Shown here in pieces: positions 11,901 through 21,969 of a stretch of DNA of 64,000 nt (positions are counted from its first letter, which is position 1; the number at the start of each line of letters is the position of its first letter). Location of the stretch: NCBI RefSeq assembly GCF_021155775.2, contig NC_060232.1, positions 23,753,922 to 23,817,921 of the forward strand, read 5' to 3'. Below the pieces are notes generated by a model. The model ran no database searches. It was given only the letters and a program-made list of their open reading frames with translations, and was not told the origin of the DNA. The position numbers were made by a program, and so were the translations under genes. The stretch is from Neodiprion pinetum (Eukaryota; Arthropoda; Insecta; Hymenoptera; Diprionidae).

Positions 11901-14434
11901 ATCTCGTAAATAGAAACTTCACAATCCTTAAGCTGAGACACCTAGAACTTGAAATGATTTGCGGAATTATAATTTTCATCTACATCTAGAAGAATCATGA
12001 AAAAATTAGTATGAATTTTTTTTCCATTATAAAACTTGCGATTCTGTCACAATAAAATCTAAAAGAATCATCTCCTTAGAAATTGTAATAAAAATCAAAC
12101 TCCGGGTAAGAGAATTCCAGCAAGTTTGATTACCGTCAAAAATCGCATAAGAAAAAAAAACTTCACGTTACGAGAGAATAATTTGCATTTTCGCAATTAG
12201 AATTATCACATTTGCAGGTTCCTACGTAACGTTTCAAGGTTTCCCTTTCGCGAACAAAAATAGGAACGGATCTGGGCAGATGGATTTTTATCGGATAACA
12301 GGCAATATCAGAGAGCAGTTCCCATCGATTGTACCCGCTTCAGTTTCTATAGTGGTATCATGTAGTGGCCATGGATGATGGTGATTTAGCTTGTGAATTG
12401 GGGTAGCAAAGTTTCTCTAGCTTGATCGCCGGTCGTTGCTGCACAGTGTCCGGTTTCCGTGTTATTAATGAGAGGCTCGCGCGGCGCCTACCAATCAGCT
12501 AATTACTGGAAACTCCAATGCACCCGGTATCGAAGCATCGATTTTCATGCCGCTTTAGACCTGCTTCAAAGATCCAACAAACACTTCAAATTTTCCGAAA
12601 CTACAGTTCGAAATTCATTTTATGCAATGCGCGTGCTTCTCGATTGGTTACTTAATTATCAAAATCGCCATTTTTTCACGCCTTCATACCGACCGACATC
12701 CCATAGTCCTCTGTTTTTTTCAACCACGTATGAAGATTTCTGCGTTGATGTGCCTCGATCGACTCTTCGTACCGTTTAAAATGGAGAACGTGAAACGACG
12801 CTTTTCATTCTTTCCCAAATCACGTAACTTGGCAAACGCGAGAAATTATGAAGACGTTTCAACGAGAGAAACGGAAGACTCGTGAAACTTCGTTTCTTAA
12901 TATCCCACGTATTTTCCAACACGTTTCGCAAATATTTAATCAGTTGTGTATCGATTGAATTATCCCCCTCCCCCTTCAACTGATTTCTTCTTCCTTCAGT
13001 CAATATAATTCTTGCAGTAATTTGCGAAAATGCGTGAAAAATGAAAAAAAATAAACGTCGCATCGTTATAAGCTTAATGTGTATGTACATGGACGCGAAA
13101 ATTGCGAGGCTGTAGTAATCAGAAACACGGCGCATAACGCGCAGCTGTCACGTAACGACATCCACGATTTAACCGATAAAATTGGACGGGGAAGAATTTA
13201 TATCGAGTGACGAGTGCGAATACGCGGAAAGCAAATAAAAATCCAGAAACGGGTTGCAGGGACGCCTCGATTTCCGTCGTTACTATTTCCACCCAAACAA
13301 CATATTCGTTCGTCATTTCGAACCGCAGATAAATACAAATATTATATCGGGTCGCAGATCCGACGCAACCTTACCGAAATGTTTTCGCACCCCGAGCCTG
13401 AATTCTCCTCAGAAACAAACTTGCGTGCAGCACGATATGATTCAGGAGTCGATAGGAGAAGAAATAAAAATAGGAGCGAGGGGAAGAAAAAGCAGAACAG
13501 AAAGAAGCCTAATAATCAATAATTTTTGTATTAGATAACAACAGATGAAATTTTTCACTCTTGAATGTGCTCAAACAGGTTTTTTGAGGTTTCTTGCTTC
13601 TTTTTCAAATTCAAATCCTCTGTATGACTATTGACTATACTATATATAATTCACTGTATTTTATTCCCTTAATAAAAATTACCTGTGAGCTAAAGCTCTG
13701 ATAAAGCATGATTCATCGACTGATTGAAATATCAAATCAAGTAGGCATAGTGAATAACAACCAGTTTCAGAAAATTAATAGCTAAATTTTTTAGTGATGA
13801 ATATTAACACAAGCTAACGTAGAGAAGTTGTTTGGAAGTTACACAAAACCGTTTTACCAAGGCCTATGTATTTCGGAATACAGTTTCGAGAATATTATCG
13901 TCTCTTATGGTTCTGACAAGAAATCAGAATTCAAAAGAAAACTTTGCAGACAGCTGTCGTAAAACAATAACGTATTACTAAACAGTGACAAATTTATTAA
14001 AAATACTTCTCCTGGCTCACAGCAAAAAAAAAAAAAAAGTTTTTCTTTATAAGTACGTCCTTGGATGATCTAGCAAAAATGCTAGTATATATAGATGATT
14101 TAAAGGACCCGTTTCAACGCCTGTACAAAATAGTAGGTATGCCATTTCATTTAGCGTTAAATGAAACGCCTTTTCAGAAACGGTTGATTTGATTTTAATA
14201 GATCAATTATCAAACATCAAAACCGTAACGAGCTGTCAGTCGAATCCGCCAGTTTGTGCCATCCCTGCGTTTAGCAATTTAGTTCTACAAATTGGCCGGG
14301 GAAACATGACAATCAAAGTGAACGGCGTAACTCGATTCCAGAATTATACATGCTCGTGTGCATTTAGAATTTTTGACCCCATTGTTTCAATCAATGTCAA
14401 AAGCCCGTAAATAATCACTCGATTTTCGGGGGTG
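8921..14434. other. Gene-poor AT-rich stretch
   Basis: No gene supported. The longest frames are a minus frame at 12776-13135 (119 codons) and a plus frame at 12459-12779 that opens at GTG with an ATG four codons in; neither has a recognisable domain. About 10440-10760 has GAA/TTC-rich wording reminiscent of the CCGAA/TTCGG foldback family but I could not establish arms. A short palindrome lies at 14145-14166 (TTTCATTTA / TAAATGAAA). A poly(A) run occurs at 14025-14038. Confidence 0.5.
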
Positions 14435-15118
14435 GAGCTGAAATTCAGAATTTGAGAAGTTTCGAAGGAGCCAAAAATTTTTTTGTGGTGAAACTTGACC
14501 CTTACCTTGACACACTGGGGTACAATCATCCATATGGAATCTATGTAATGCAAGTGTGTCAAGTAAGGGTTTGAGTAAAGAAATCAAACTTTGAGGAAAC
14601 ATCAAAGTTTCGAATGGTCCGAAACATGACTCGCAAAGTTCCGTAAGTGCAAAGTTCCGAAAGAGCGAAATTCCGAAAAAACATAACTCCGACAGGTCGA
14701 AGCTCCGAAAGTGCGAAAATGAGAAACTTTTAAAATCTGAAACATTTAAATTCCGAATGATCGAAGATTTTCAATTCTGTGAATCCTGGATTGATGAAAC
14801 TTCACCACTTTGATCTTTTTTTTCTTTTGGATTTTAGATATTTTTGAGTTCCAAATCCTGGTCATTCTGATTTACGATTTTTGTAATTTTTCACACAATC
14901 TCGTTGAGTAAACTACGCTGTGTATAAATATTTTAATTTTCGGAATTTCACTCTAGCGAAACTTTATTTTTCGAAATTTTATTCTATCGGAACTTTGCCC
15001 TATCGTAACTTAAATTTTCGGAATCTTGCATTTCGGAACTTTGTTGTTTCGTAAAAAGGTTTATTTCTTTACTTCAAGTTCCGTCACGAAATAACTTTTC
15101 AAATTCGAAACTTTAACT
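14435..15118 (+). mobile_element. CCGAA/TTCGG foldback element, copy 1
   Basis: The left half is rich in words such as AAGTTCCGAAAG and the right half in their complements (TTTCGGAACTTTG), so the element folds on itself. The centre includes a GATGAAACTTCACC-type near palindrome and a segment reading AAACTACGCTGTGT shared by all three copies. It aligns in the same orientation with 28554-29112 and inverted with 39472-40036. It has no coding capacity. It carries an extra 71-bp hairpin at 14499-14569 that the other copies lack. After the right end, about 180 bp (to 15298) is also shared with copy 2 but not with copy 3. Confidence 0.7.
14499..14569. mobile_element. 71-bp hairpin insertion inside the foldback element
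   Basis: Arms CCCTTACCTTGACACACT (14499-14516) and AGTGTGTCAAGTAAGGG (14553-14569) are complementary with one bulge. Copies 2 and 3 of the host element read straight through GAAACTTGAAGTAAAG, whereas here the same junction is split, with TTGA on both sides (14495-14498 and 14571-14574). Empty sites in two sister copies plus a putative 4-bp duplication make this a well-supported insertion of a miniature inverted-repeat element. Its superfamily is unknown. Confidence 0.7.
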
Positions 15119-15298
15119 CTGTCCCAGTTTTCGAAGCGCATGGCATTCGGTTCTATACAGCAGGGAAGCACTTTCCAGCGTGAGAAAAACGCCTGCCAAG
15201 AATATTACAAAACGAAATTTCAATTTAACTTCCGCTTCTCGTGAGGTTTCAGATTCCTTGGTCTATTGCGATCGCTTGTCGAGAAACGGGATGAAACG
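15119..15298 (+). repeat. 180-bp segment duplicated at 29112-29296
   Basis: This non-palindromic segment follows foldback copy 1 and is nearly identical to the segment after copy 2. It starts at CTCTGTCCCA, includes CAGCGTGAGAAAAA and ends near GAGAAACG..ATGAAAC. It is not present beside copy 3. Either it is part of a longer form of the element, or copy 2 and copy 1 are related by a duplication that included flanking DNA. Confidence 0.75.
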
Positions 15299-16951
15299 AT
15301 GATTGGAAAAGACGCAAGTCTAGTCAGCATTTTTGGCGTTTCACCCCAAGTGTCGTTTCTCGGCTGAATTATATGTTACACAAAAACATCAGCAATAAAG
15401 TAAGGGGGTCGAAAAGAGGAGGCCCGGCAAGAATACAAACAAATAAACAAAGAAACGAAGCACACACGCCAGCTGAGATTCAAGGTTCTGCGAATGTGCG
15501 TGAGACACGACTCGCACCGAGTGGCACGAGTGCGCCTCAAGTCAGCCATGGGAGGGTTGAGTGAGGGAAAAGCTCGCGAGGGTGGCGTTAAGCTCGACAC
15601 GAATGCCGCGTCAGGGTATGTCTGCAAATGTTAATTTGAATGTCCGACAAATATACATATTACAACGCCCTCGTAACTCTCTCGGTGAGGATTTATTCAG
15701 GTCCATAACCGTCGTCTACCTTTTCAGATAATTTACCTCCCAAAAACTCTACTTCATTCATATTCTCCTAACTTTCTTTATCCTTGGCTTTGAATATGAC
15801 AAGTACATCAAAGTTACAAAAACCATGAGTAGTTTTGGTTTGAATTTGCAACGCGGTCTACAAAGCCATTCGAAGATTAACCTTCCGTAATTTTGGTTTT
15901 CTCAAAGAATTATTCTTCTGTCCACAGAGTCGATATGTAGAATTTTATGAGGGTTTACGGAAACAGGATCGTATCGGCCAGTTATTTTAATTTACTCTAG
16001 TGCGAATTTTTTGTCTACGAAGTGGACGTACGATGGTTTTAGAAAATGCAACGAAACTACAAATTCTAAAATATACCTCGAACATATCGGAGTTAGAAAC
16101 CTCTGTGTTTTACTTCACTTTTCTCTTCAAAACAAAACAGTCGTATAAAAAAATGTACTCCATATTAATCATCCATAACAGCAGCTCGTTCATCTTGCGA
16201 ATGCAACTCGATACAAGTAAAGCTTGTTAACCAAAATTTTAACCTTCTTTTTATAGTGCTTGTTTATTTCTAGCTCATATTTGAATTTTGTCCATTGGAA
16301 ATTGATATCGTAGCTTTGACGAAGATAGTTTCTCAGACAACACAAATATGCCAATCACATGGAGAGAATAAGAAACCAGATTCTACCCACAACATCCGCA
16401 AAAAAAGGAGACGTTAGGTTTTTCGCAAAAATATACTATATAATATGGCAGAATTTACCCTAAAAAGAATGAAAACCGCTATGCACAGACTAAAATCTGG
16501 TACATTTATAATAAAAAATACAGTTCAGGTGGATATTTTTATAAAAAACTTTGATGTGTTCTTCTTTTCCTGCGGTTTTGAGTAAAATCTGCTCCATCAT
16601 TCTCTCCGTGTATGCTATTCGAAAATCTTCGTACTTTCGAAAGCCTGAGAAAAGTCGTCTTTCTTGTTTGTAAAGTTATAGTAAAATCTGCAGAGAATCT
16701 CAGCGATTCGTTCCGCATTTGTCGAGTACGTTTCTCGCTGCCGGGATTACAAAAAAGGAAAGAATTAGTTTAGCGTTTGAGATGAACTATATTTCTCCGA
16801 GCAAGTAAGTAAAGGGAAACAATTTGATACAGAAGTACGCGGAACCTTGAACGAGTGCAATTTATTGAAAGAAGGCAATAATCGCGGAGTGAAAGTAGCG
16901 GGCGTTGTTGCTCCGCAGGATTTAGCAGTTTTTCTAATGAACAAAAAATGT
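15299..16951. other. Gene-poor stretch
   Basis: No supportable gene. A frame at 16847-17035 looks protein-like but opens at TTG and runs into the next foldback arm, so it is not called. No repeat was recognised before 16952. Confidence 0.5.
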
Positions 16952-17593
16952 CGATTTTCCTACGAGCAGATAAAGCAAATACTTGCTCCTAGTCTAAAAA
17001 AAAAACCTTCGGAAAGACCTGGCGCTGTAGCTTAAGTGTAAAGCCGAGTCGTTTTGATTTTTGTAATAAAAAGATCGAGAAGTCGATTTTGCACACACTT
17101 GGCAGGAATTTTTTTTTTTTTTTTTTCCGATCACAAACTATCTCTTTGACATTCACCACGAGAAAATACTCGTGCAATCACGTATAATACTCGTACATTG
17201 TAACAAATAGCACTGAGTAGAGGTAGTGCTTTGAGCTGAATGTCACTAACATCCCAATAAATTATCGTTCAGAATATTCCCAGGAAAAAAACAACAATTT
17301 TCTACAATTGTAAGTTGTTGCTTTCCATAAGAATTGGAAAAAAAATGCAAATTAATTTTTGACAAGCGTACTGCATGAATAGTTTATCGTGGTGGATGTC
17401 AAAACGATAGTTTATGACAAAAGAAAGAAAAATCTCATGCATGCTAAATGTATGCTAAAATCGACTTCTCTATTTTTATATTACAAAAATCAAAACTGTT
17501 CAGTTTTACACTTGAACTACAGTGCCCAGTCTTTCCAAGGCTTCTTTTTAAACTAGGAGCAAGTATTTTCTTCATCTGCTTGTAGGGAATTCG
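16952..17593. mobile_element. Foldback element with ~230-bp arms
   Basis: Left arm 16952-17182 and right arm 17363-17593 are imperfect inverted repeats. Clear anchors are AATACTTGCTCCTAGT, TTTTGATTTTTGTAATA, AGAAGTCGATTTT and TTTGACATTCACCACG, each found complemented in the other arm in the correct order. The loop is about 180 bp and contains a small inner hairpin of its own. A poly(T) tract (about 17109-17126) matches a T-rich patch of the right arm. No coding capacity; terminal bases and target duplication were not resolved. Transcribed, it would give a long hairpin RNA. Confidence 0.75.
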
Positions 17594-17790
17594 AAATTTT
17601 TTTCCATTTCAAACATCCTCGTGTGTAGGTATATACACATATACACTGGAGTGATCCTTAAAATGGTCATTCTTGAATTTCGACTGTCTCACTCCCCAAA
17701 TCAGCTCCGAGTAATTGAAAAATGATTCCGTAATTTTTCAGATTCTTATCTCAACTTTAACCCGTGCCGCCAAAGGATTGATTTCCCCAT

Positions 17791-18088
17791 TTAACCCTTT
17801 TCAAGGGTACAGTTAATCTACCAAACGGATTTCGATGGAATTTGATCTTGGGGGATTTCTTGAGTCGCTGAATACGAATCTCGACTCGAAATTTTAAAAC
17901 TCGAAGTAGCGCATCAAATATAGCGGACTGACATTCCAAAAGTTACGTGGTATTGCTTTATTGGATCCGTTATTTCGAATTTAAACATTTCGGGTCCAGA
18001 TTCGTAATCACAGACTCAATAAATTCTCCGAAACTAAATTTCATCGAAATCAGTTCGGTGCATTTACTGTTCCCTTGAAAAGGGTTAA
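17791..18088. mobile_element. piggyBac-like MITE with palindromic ends, nested
   Basis: It is flanked by TTAA at 17791-17794 and 18085-18088. Left end CCCTTTTCAAGGG (17795-17807) and right end CCCTTGAAAAGGG (18072-18084) are complementary, and the symmetry continues inward for about 100 bp (ATTTCGATGGAATTTGATC against its complement). TTAA duplication plus CCC at the tip is the signature of piggyBac-superfamily elements; assignment is by that signature only, as there is no transposase. It shares its right TTAA with the next element. Confidence 0.75.
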
Positions 18089-18408
18089 CCCTTTCAGTCA
18101 CATTGGGATGCTCAGCATCCCACCTCAAAAATTTTCATGCCCTAGCCTTATCGCAGTTTATTTACTGCTTCGAATGATCATTGCTACTTCGTATAACCTC
18201 AAAAACCTTGGAGTAACAAGTTTCAGCCAGAATCATTGAATTTTTATAGTTTTCTCGATTTTATATTCCTCATATTGGTTCCGCCATCATGGATCTACAA
18301 ACTATCAAATTCCGAATTTAGATTCGTAGTTAACGATCCCAAAAAGCCTTGAATAACAAAACTCAGGCCAAAATATCAAGTTGACAAATGTGTAACCGAA
18401 AGCGTTAA
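18085..18408 (+). mobile_element. piggyBac-like MITE, nested, sharing a TTAA
   Basis: TTAA occurs at 18085-18088 and 18405-18408. Left end CCCTTTCAGTCACA; right end reverse-complemented CGCTTTCGGTTACACA, matching at most positions. Just inside the left end is a palindrome GGGATGCT/AGCATCCC (18105-18121). The right third (AGATTCGTAGTTAACGATCC and following) resembles the right third of 34635-35177. No coding capacity. Confidence 0.7.
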
Positions 18409-18549
18409 GTATAGAAATGGAAAACTGCGATAGCACGGGCTAGAGTTCAGATAAAAATCTGAAAAAATTAAGGAGTTAGTTGTGAAATATTTCAAGCCGA
18501 TTCGCAAAGTGAGATAGTCGAAATTCACAAAATGACCTTTTTAAGGACC

Positions 18550-18880
18550 ACCGGAATATAAATATTTGCAAAACGATTTGGAAAATGACACCAATTGCGG
18601 GATAAGATCGCATCTTTGTTGCGGATGAAAAAAGGGTAACGCGGAAAAGAGGAACGCCGTGACTCTGAGTTGCTCTGAGTAATGGTCCTACTCAACGTTA
18701 CAAATGGCGGCATTCAGTGCCGGCGATAGAGAGGAAACAAAATAAAATCCGAACTCTGCACCACGTGCGGATCTTCCGCGATTCACAGCGGGTCGAATCA
18801 TCTACCTTAGAGAAAAGCTCTGGCCGCTCGGTGTATGAAAAACCGAAAAGCTTTCCGGTAATTTCCACGGCGGTCCGCTT

Positions 18881-18911
<31 letters not shown>

Positions 18912-20634
18912 GTGTCTTTCCCTGGAGGGCAAAAACTAGCCCGGTTCAAATTGCCGGCTCCTGAAACTGCAGAGGCTGGATCTTTTCCACGATCCTTCTC
19001 GGCTGACGGAGGCTAGGCGCCATCAGTCTAGTCTGCGGGTTGCTGCAACGGCTAGATATCGCGGTACGAAACCGTCAGGATTTTAAGTGTTCCAGGCATC
19101 GATCAGCGGTGAAGCGTGAAAACGATCTTCGCCAACCCCTTCGCCAAATTGCAATTTCCCCTCCCGCGGTTGCCGGCGGCGTTGAGACGATGCTAAAAAT
19201 ACAATAAAAATAAAAGATGGATAACGGTACAATAAGCGCGAGGGAATTTAAATTACTTTCCGTCAAAGTTCCTCGAGTCCCATTGGATTCCAGATTTTCG
19301 GATTATATAAACCACTGATACGGTACGTTATTGCGCGGTTTCCGGTCGTTTATTCGCGATTCGGGATTTGATTCGCTCCGTCGAATCTAATTTCGAAAAA
19401 ACAATCCTCCGTTTACAGACAACGAAATGGGCCGCGAAACGTTGCGATTTTTATCCCGTACGAAGCCGTATCTGCAAAGAAAGCAACCTTCGTAAATATG
19501 GACGACCGATTACAAATTCCTCAACCTAGCCCTGCAGCATTCCGAGATCAGAGTCTTGTCTTCCGCTAAAAAGGAGGGAAGTTTAATTCCTTGAGGTTTT
19601 TTCATCCGAATAATGGAGTTTTATTTGGGGGGAATTCTCGCGAGTGAGATTCTTGTTTGGACGGATTCCTGGGGTGCGGAATGATCCAAGCGTATAGCAT
19701 CACGCGTCCGAAGATCGAAGCCGTCGATTTTCTTCGTTGAAAGGCGTTGCGCCGCGGTCGTAAAATTGCGCGGTAATCAAACAAGGCTTAATTCGCGCGC
19801 CTATCTGATCGGAATTACGCAGAGTCACGTGATCGTAGTAAAATGAAATTGGCTGGTCGCTCGACTTCTCGATAAAGGATAAAACTAATTAAAACTAATT
19901 GGAGGAAATTACTGCACCGTGGCATCGAGACGCGACGTCGTAACGCCATCGCTTCAAACTCTCCTCTAGTCGATCAAATCGACGAGTTTCTTCACACTCA
20001 CAGCTGACGTCTTAGGTTTTAATCGCGTTCTCTCACGGTAATTATCCGTGAAATACGAAAATACTTTTGCAAATGTTCATCGTTTCGTCGTTTTAAAAAT
20101 AACGAACATGTCATCGATAGTAACGAAATGAAGAAGTAAAAGCAAACACGAATGTATCGATCAGCTGTAACACCTTGAATTAATATTGAAGTAGGCGTTA
20201 CTTACAATTAGTTGGAAGAAAATATTGCGTCAGATTATTACACGAATCGCCTGAATACTTATGAGCCATTAATCACGTGCCATATTCAATTTTTAAAACT
20301 CTTAATGTTTTAGACGAAACGAAAAAGTGAGTTGTATCGTTAAATTTCATGTTTTCTGGAATCGACTTATCGAACTTTCGTGAACTCATCGATTAAAATC
20401 ACGCCGCGGAGTGCCTGAGTATTTAAAAATCTTCCACCGATCTCTCGTCGTATAATGAGAAGTTAAGATATTTTTGACAGGTAACTTTTCCGCATTGGTC
20501 GAAGTTAATCCCAATACGAAGGTTATAGATCATTGCGTGTTTCCAACATACGGATACGCGGAGACCGAACTAGCCAATGAAAATTCGAAGATACGGGTGA
20601 ATGTTTTGTGAAGTATTAGTGACCAGGAGGTAGA
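18550..20634. other. Gene-poor stretch with TC microsatellite
   Basis: The segment 18700-19900 is GC-richer than average and holds short overlapping frames on both strands with no recognisable product. A (TC)n tract lies at 18881-18911. No repeat family was recognised. Confidence 0.5.
18881..18911. repeat. (TC)n microsatellite
   Basis: About 31 bp of TC dinucleotides with one CCC interruption. It creates a low-complexity Ser-Leu or Arg-Glu run in overlapping frames, which argues against those frames being genes. Confidence 0.9.
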
Positions 20635-20730
20635 TTGAAGAATGAAGAAGGTTTAGTCGAAATCCGGTCAGGTAAATAGAAATATTTATATTATTTATAG
20701 GGTTTCGACTAAACCTTCTTCATTCTTCAA
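20635..20730. repeat. Perfect 28-bp inverted repeat (hairpin)
   Basis: Arms 20635-20662 (starting TTGAAGAATGAAG, ending TAGTCGAAA) and 20703-20730 are exact reverse complements over 28 bp, separated by a 40-nt AT-rich loop. The hairpin lies between two near-identical direct repeats, ATACGGGTGAATG (about 20591 and 20732), each followed by TTTTG or TGTTG. The arrangement suggests a recent insertion or a template-switch event. A transcribed copy would be a stable stem-loop; there is no evidence that it is a microRNA. Confidence 0.85.
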
Positions 20731-21542
20731 CATACGGGTGAATGTGTTGAAAATTGACGATCAATGAAAAAATATAAAGAGACTGATTAGCGGTTATTGA
20801 AAAAACGCTTTGATCCCGGGAGTTTGATTATCATCTTGCGGAGCCGCCAGCAACAGCCCATTAAAGTTGTAATAACGTATTACGTTATATGTATACTGGA
20901 TGAAAAATTAGCACTGCAGAAAGATTACGCTTAAGAATTTTGTAATATTAACCGTTTAAAATTCCCGCATGAAATTATTAAGGCGGTGTTGGCTAAATAA
21001 GTAGGGATGAGGAAGCAAAAAAAAAAATAAGAGTAAAAAATTCACGAAGAATGTGTCTGTGTGTGAGAGGCAGGGAGAGAGGAGAAGACACCGACGGAGG
21101 GGAGAAAAAACGAGAAATGAGAAATCGAAAATGAAAAATAAAGGAAAAGAGGCGGATTCGAACGTCGAGGCGTCTCGGGTTCGGACGGGCCGGTGTCTTG
21201 TTTGTTTTAGCGTCGATCCAGCAAAGCGCCGCGACGCAAACCTCGACTTAACGTGGCAATTTAAAATCCAGGCAGGTGTCTAACACCTTCGGAAGGGGGT
21301 CGCATGCCTACGTAACCCGTGGCAACGGCTCTCAACGTCGTCGTGGCAAAATCCCGCCTTGTGCGATTCCTTCAAGAGCCGATCGTCCACCCGTCCAGGT
21401 TCAACTTTACGCCCGTAGATCTGTGATCTTACCTACGATTCCACGTGTAGATATCTCCGTAAAATGTTCATTAAAAGAACTCTTCAATATATTCGTTTCA
21501 CGTTAATAGCGAACCAGGATTAATAAAGAAAAACTGCAAATG
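20731..21542. other. No gene seen
   Basis: Short frames only; 21053-21283 is Arg/Lys-rich because of a purine-rich stretch. No repeat recognised. Confidence 0.5.
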
Positions 21543-21969
21543 CACCGATAAAAATTTCATTTGTTACAGTAACCAGAAAAATTCAGTAAAACAGGTATCG
21601 TAAAAAAAAGTTTTTTAATATTGTTGGAATTGCAAAAAACGAGGTACGCGTAACCATTTTGCGCTATCGTCGATACTTTTTTGGAATTGAAACGCAAAAT
21701 CAGTTTGTGAGGTTTACTCCACTTTTTTAGCTAAACAAGGCTTTAACGTCTATTTATCGTTGCACAAGCGTCAAATTTTCGCAACAGTTACAAGAAAATG
21801 TAGTAACACTGATCGTAATGAGAAAGAATAGTAACGGATACTAGACTTTCTGGTAACAGCTAGAAAACTGATTTTCATTTTGTACCTAGAACTATATTTT
21901 TCGATTGTGGTAAGAAACGAAAATAGTTAAGGACTGAGCGGTAATAGGAACTAAAAATTTCTATCAGTG
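21543..21969 (+). mobile_element. CACTGAG-ended MITE, copy 1
   Basis: About 427 bp aligning along its full length with 24315-24742 (inverted), 44414-44726 and 45725-46155. The ends read CACCGATAAAAATTT and, complemented, CACTGATAGAAATTT, so the tips are inverted repeats of about 15 bp, with weaker symmetry (GTTACAGTAAC / AGTTCC..TTAC) further in. Diagnostic internal words are AACGAGGTACGCGTAACC, TTTTGCGCTAT and TACTAGACTTTCTGG. No coding capacity. TG is present on both sides; a target duplication is not certain. Confidence 0.8.

Larger units (their letters stand above)
17653..18549. mobile_element. GGTCC-ended foldback, copy 1, with nested insertions
   Basis: The left arm starts GATCCTTAAAATGGTCATTC and the right arm, reverse-complemented, GGTCCTTAAAAAGGTCATTT. 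Both continue through GAATTTCGACTRTCTCACT, a TTTTTCAGATTNTTATCT motif and CCCGTGC, giving arms of about 115-120 bp. The loop is occupied by two adjacent TTAA-flanked elements (17791-18408). Removing them in thought leaves a symmetric host of about 280 bp whose loop had a single TTAA. The second copy at 49808-50558 shares the GGTCC..TA start and the TTTTTTCAGATTCTTATTTC motif. Confidence 0.8.

Noticed and set aside
18698..19016. Overlapping Ser/Leu-rich and Arg/Glu-rich frames on the two strands
   Set aside because: Both run through the (TC)n microsatellite, which produces the low-complexity peptide.
21150..21175. GGATTCGAACG, another T-loop-like string
   Set aside because: The stem does not pair and there is no cloverleaf around it.
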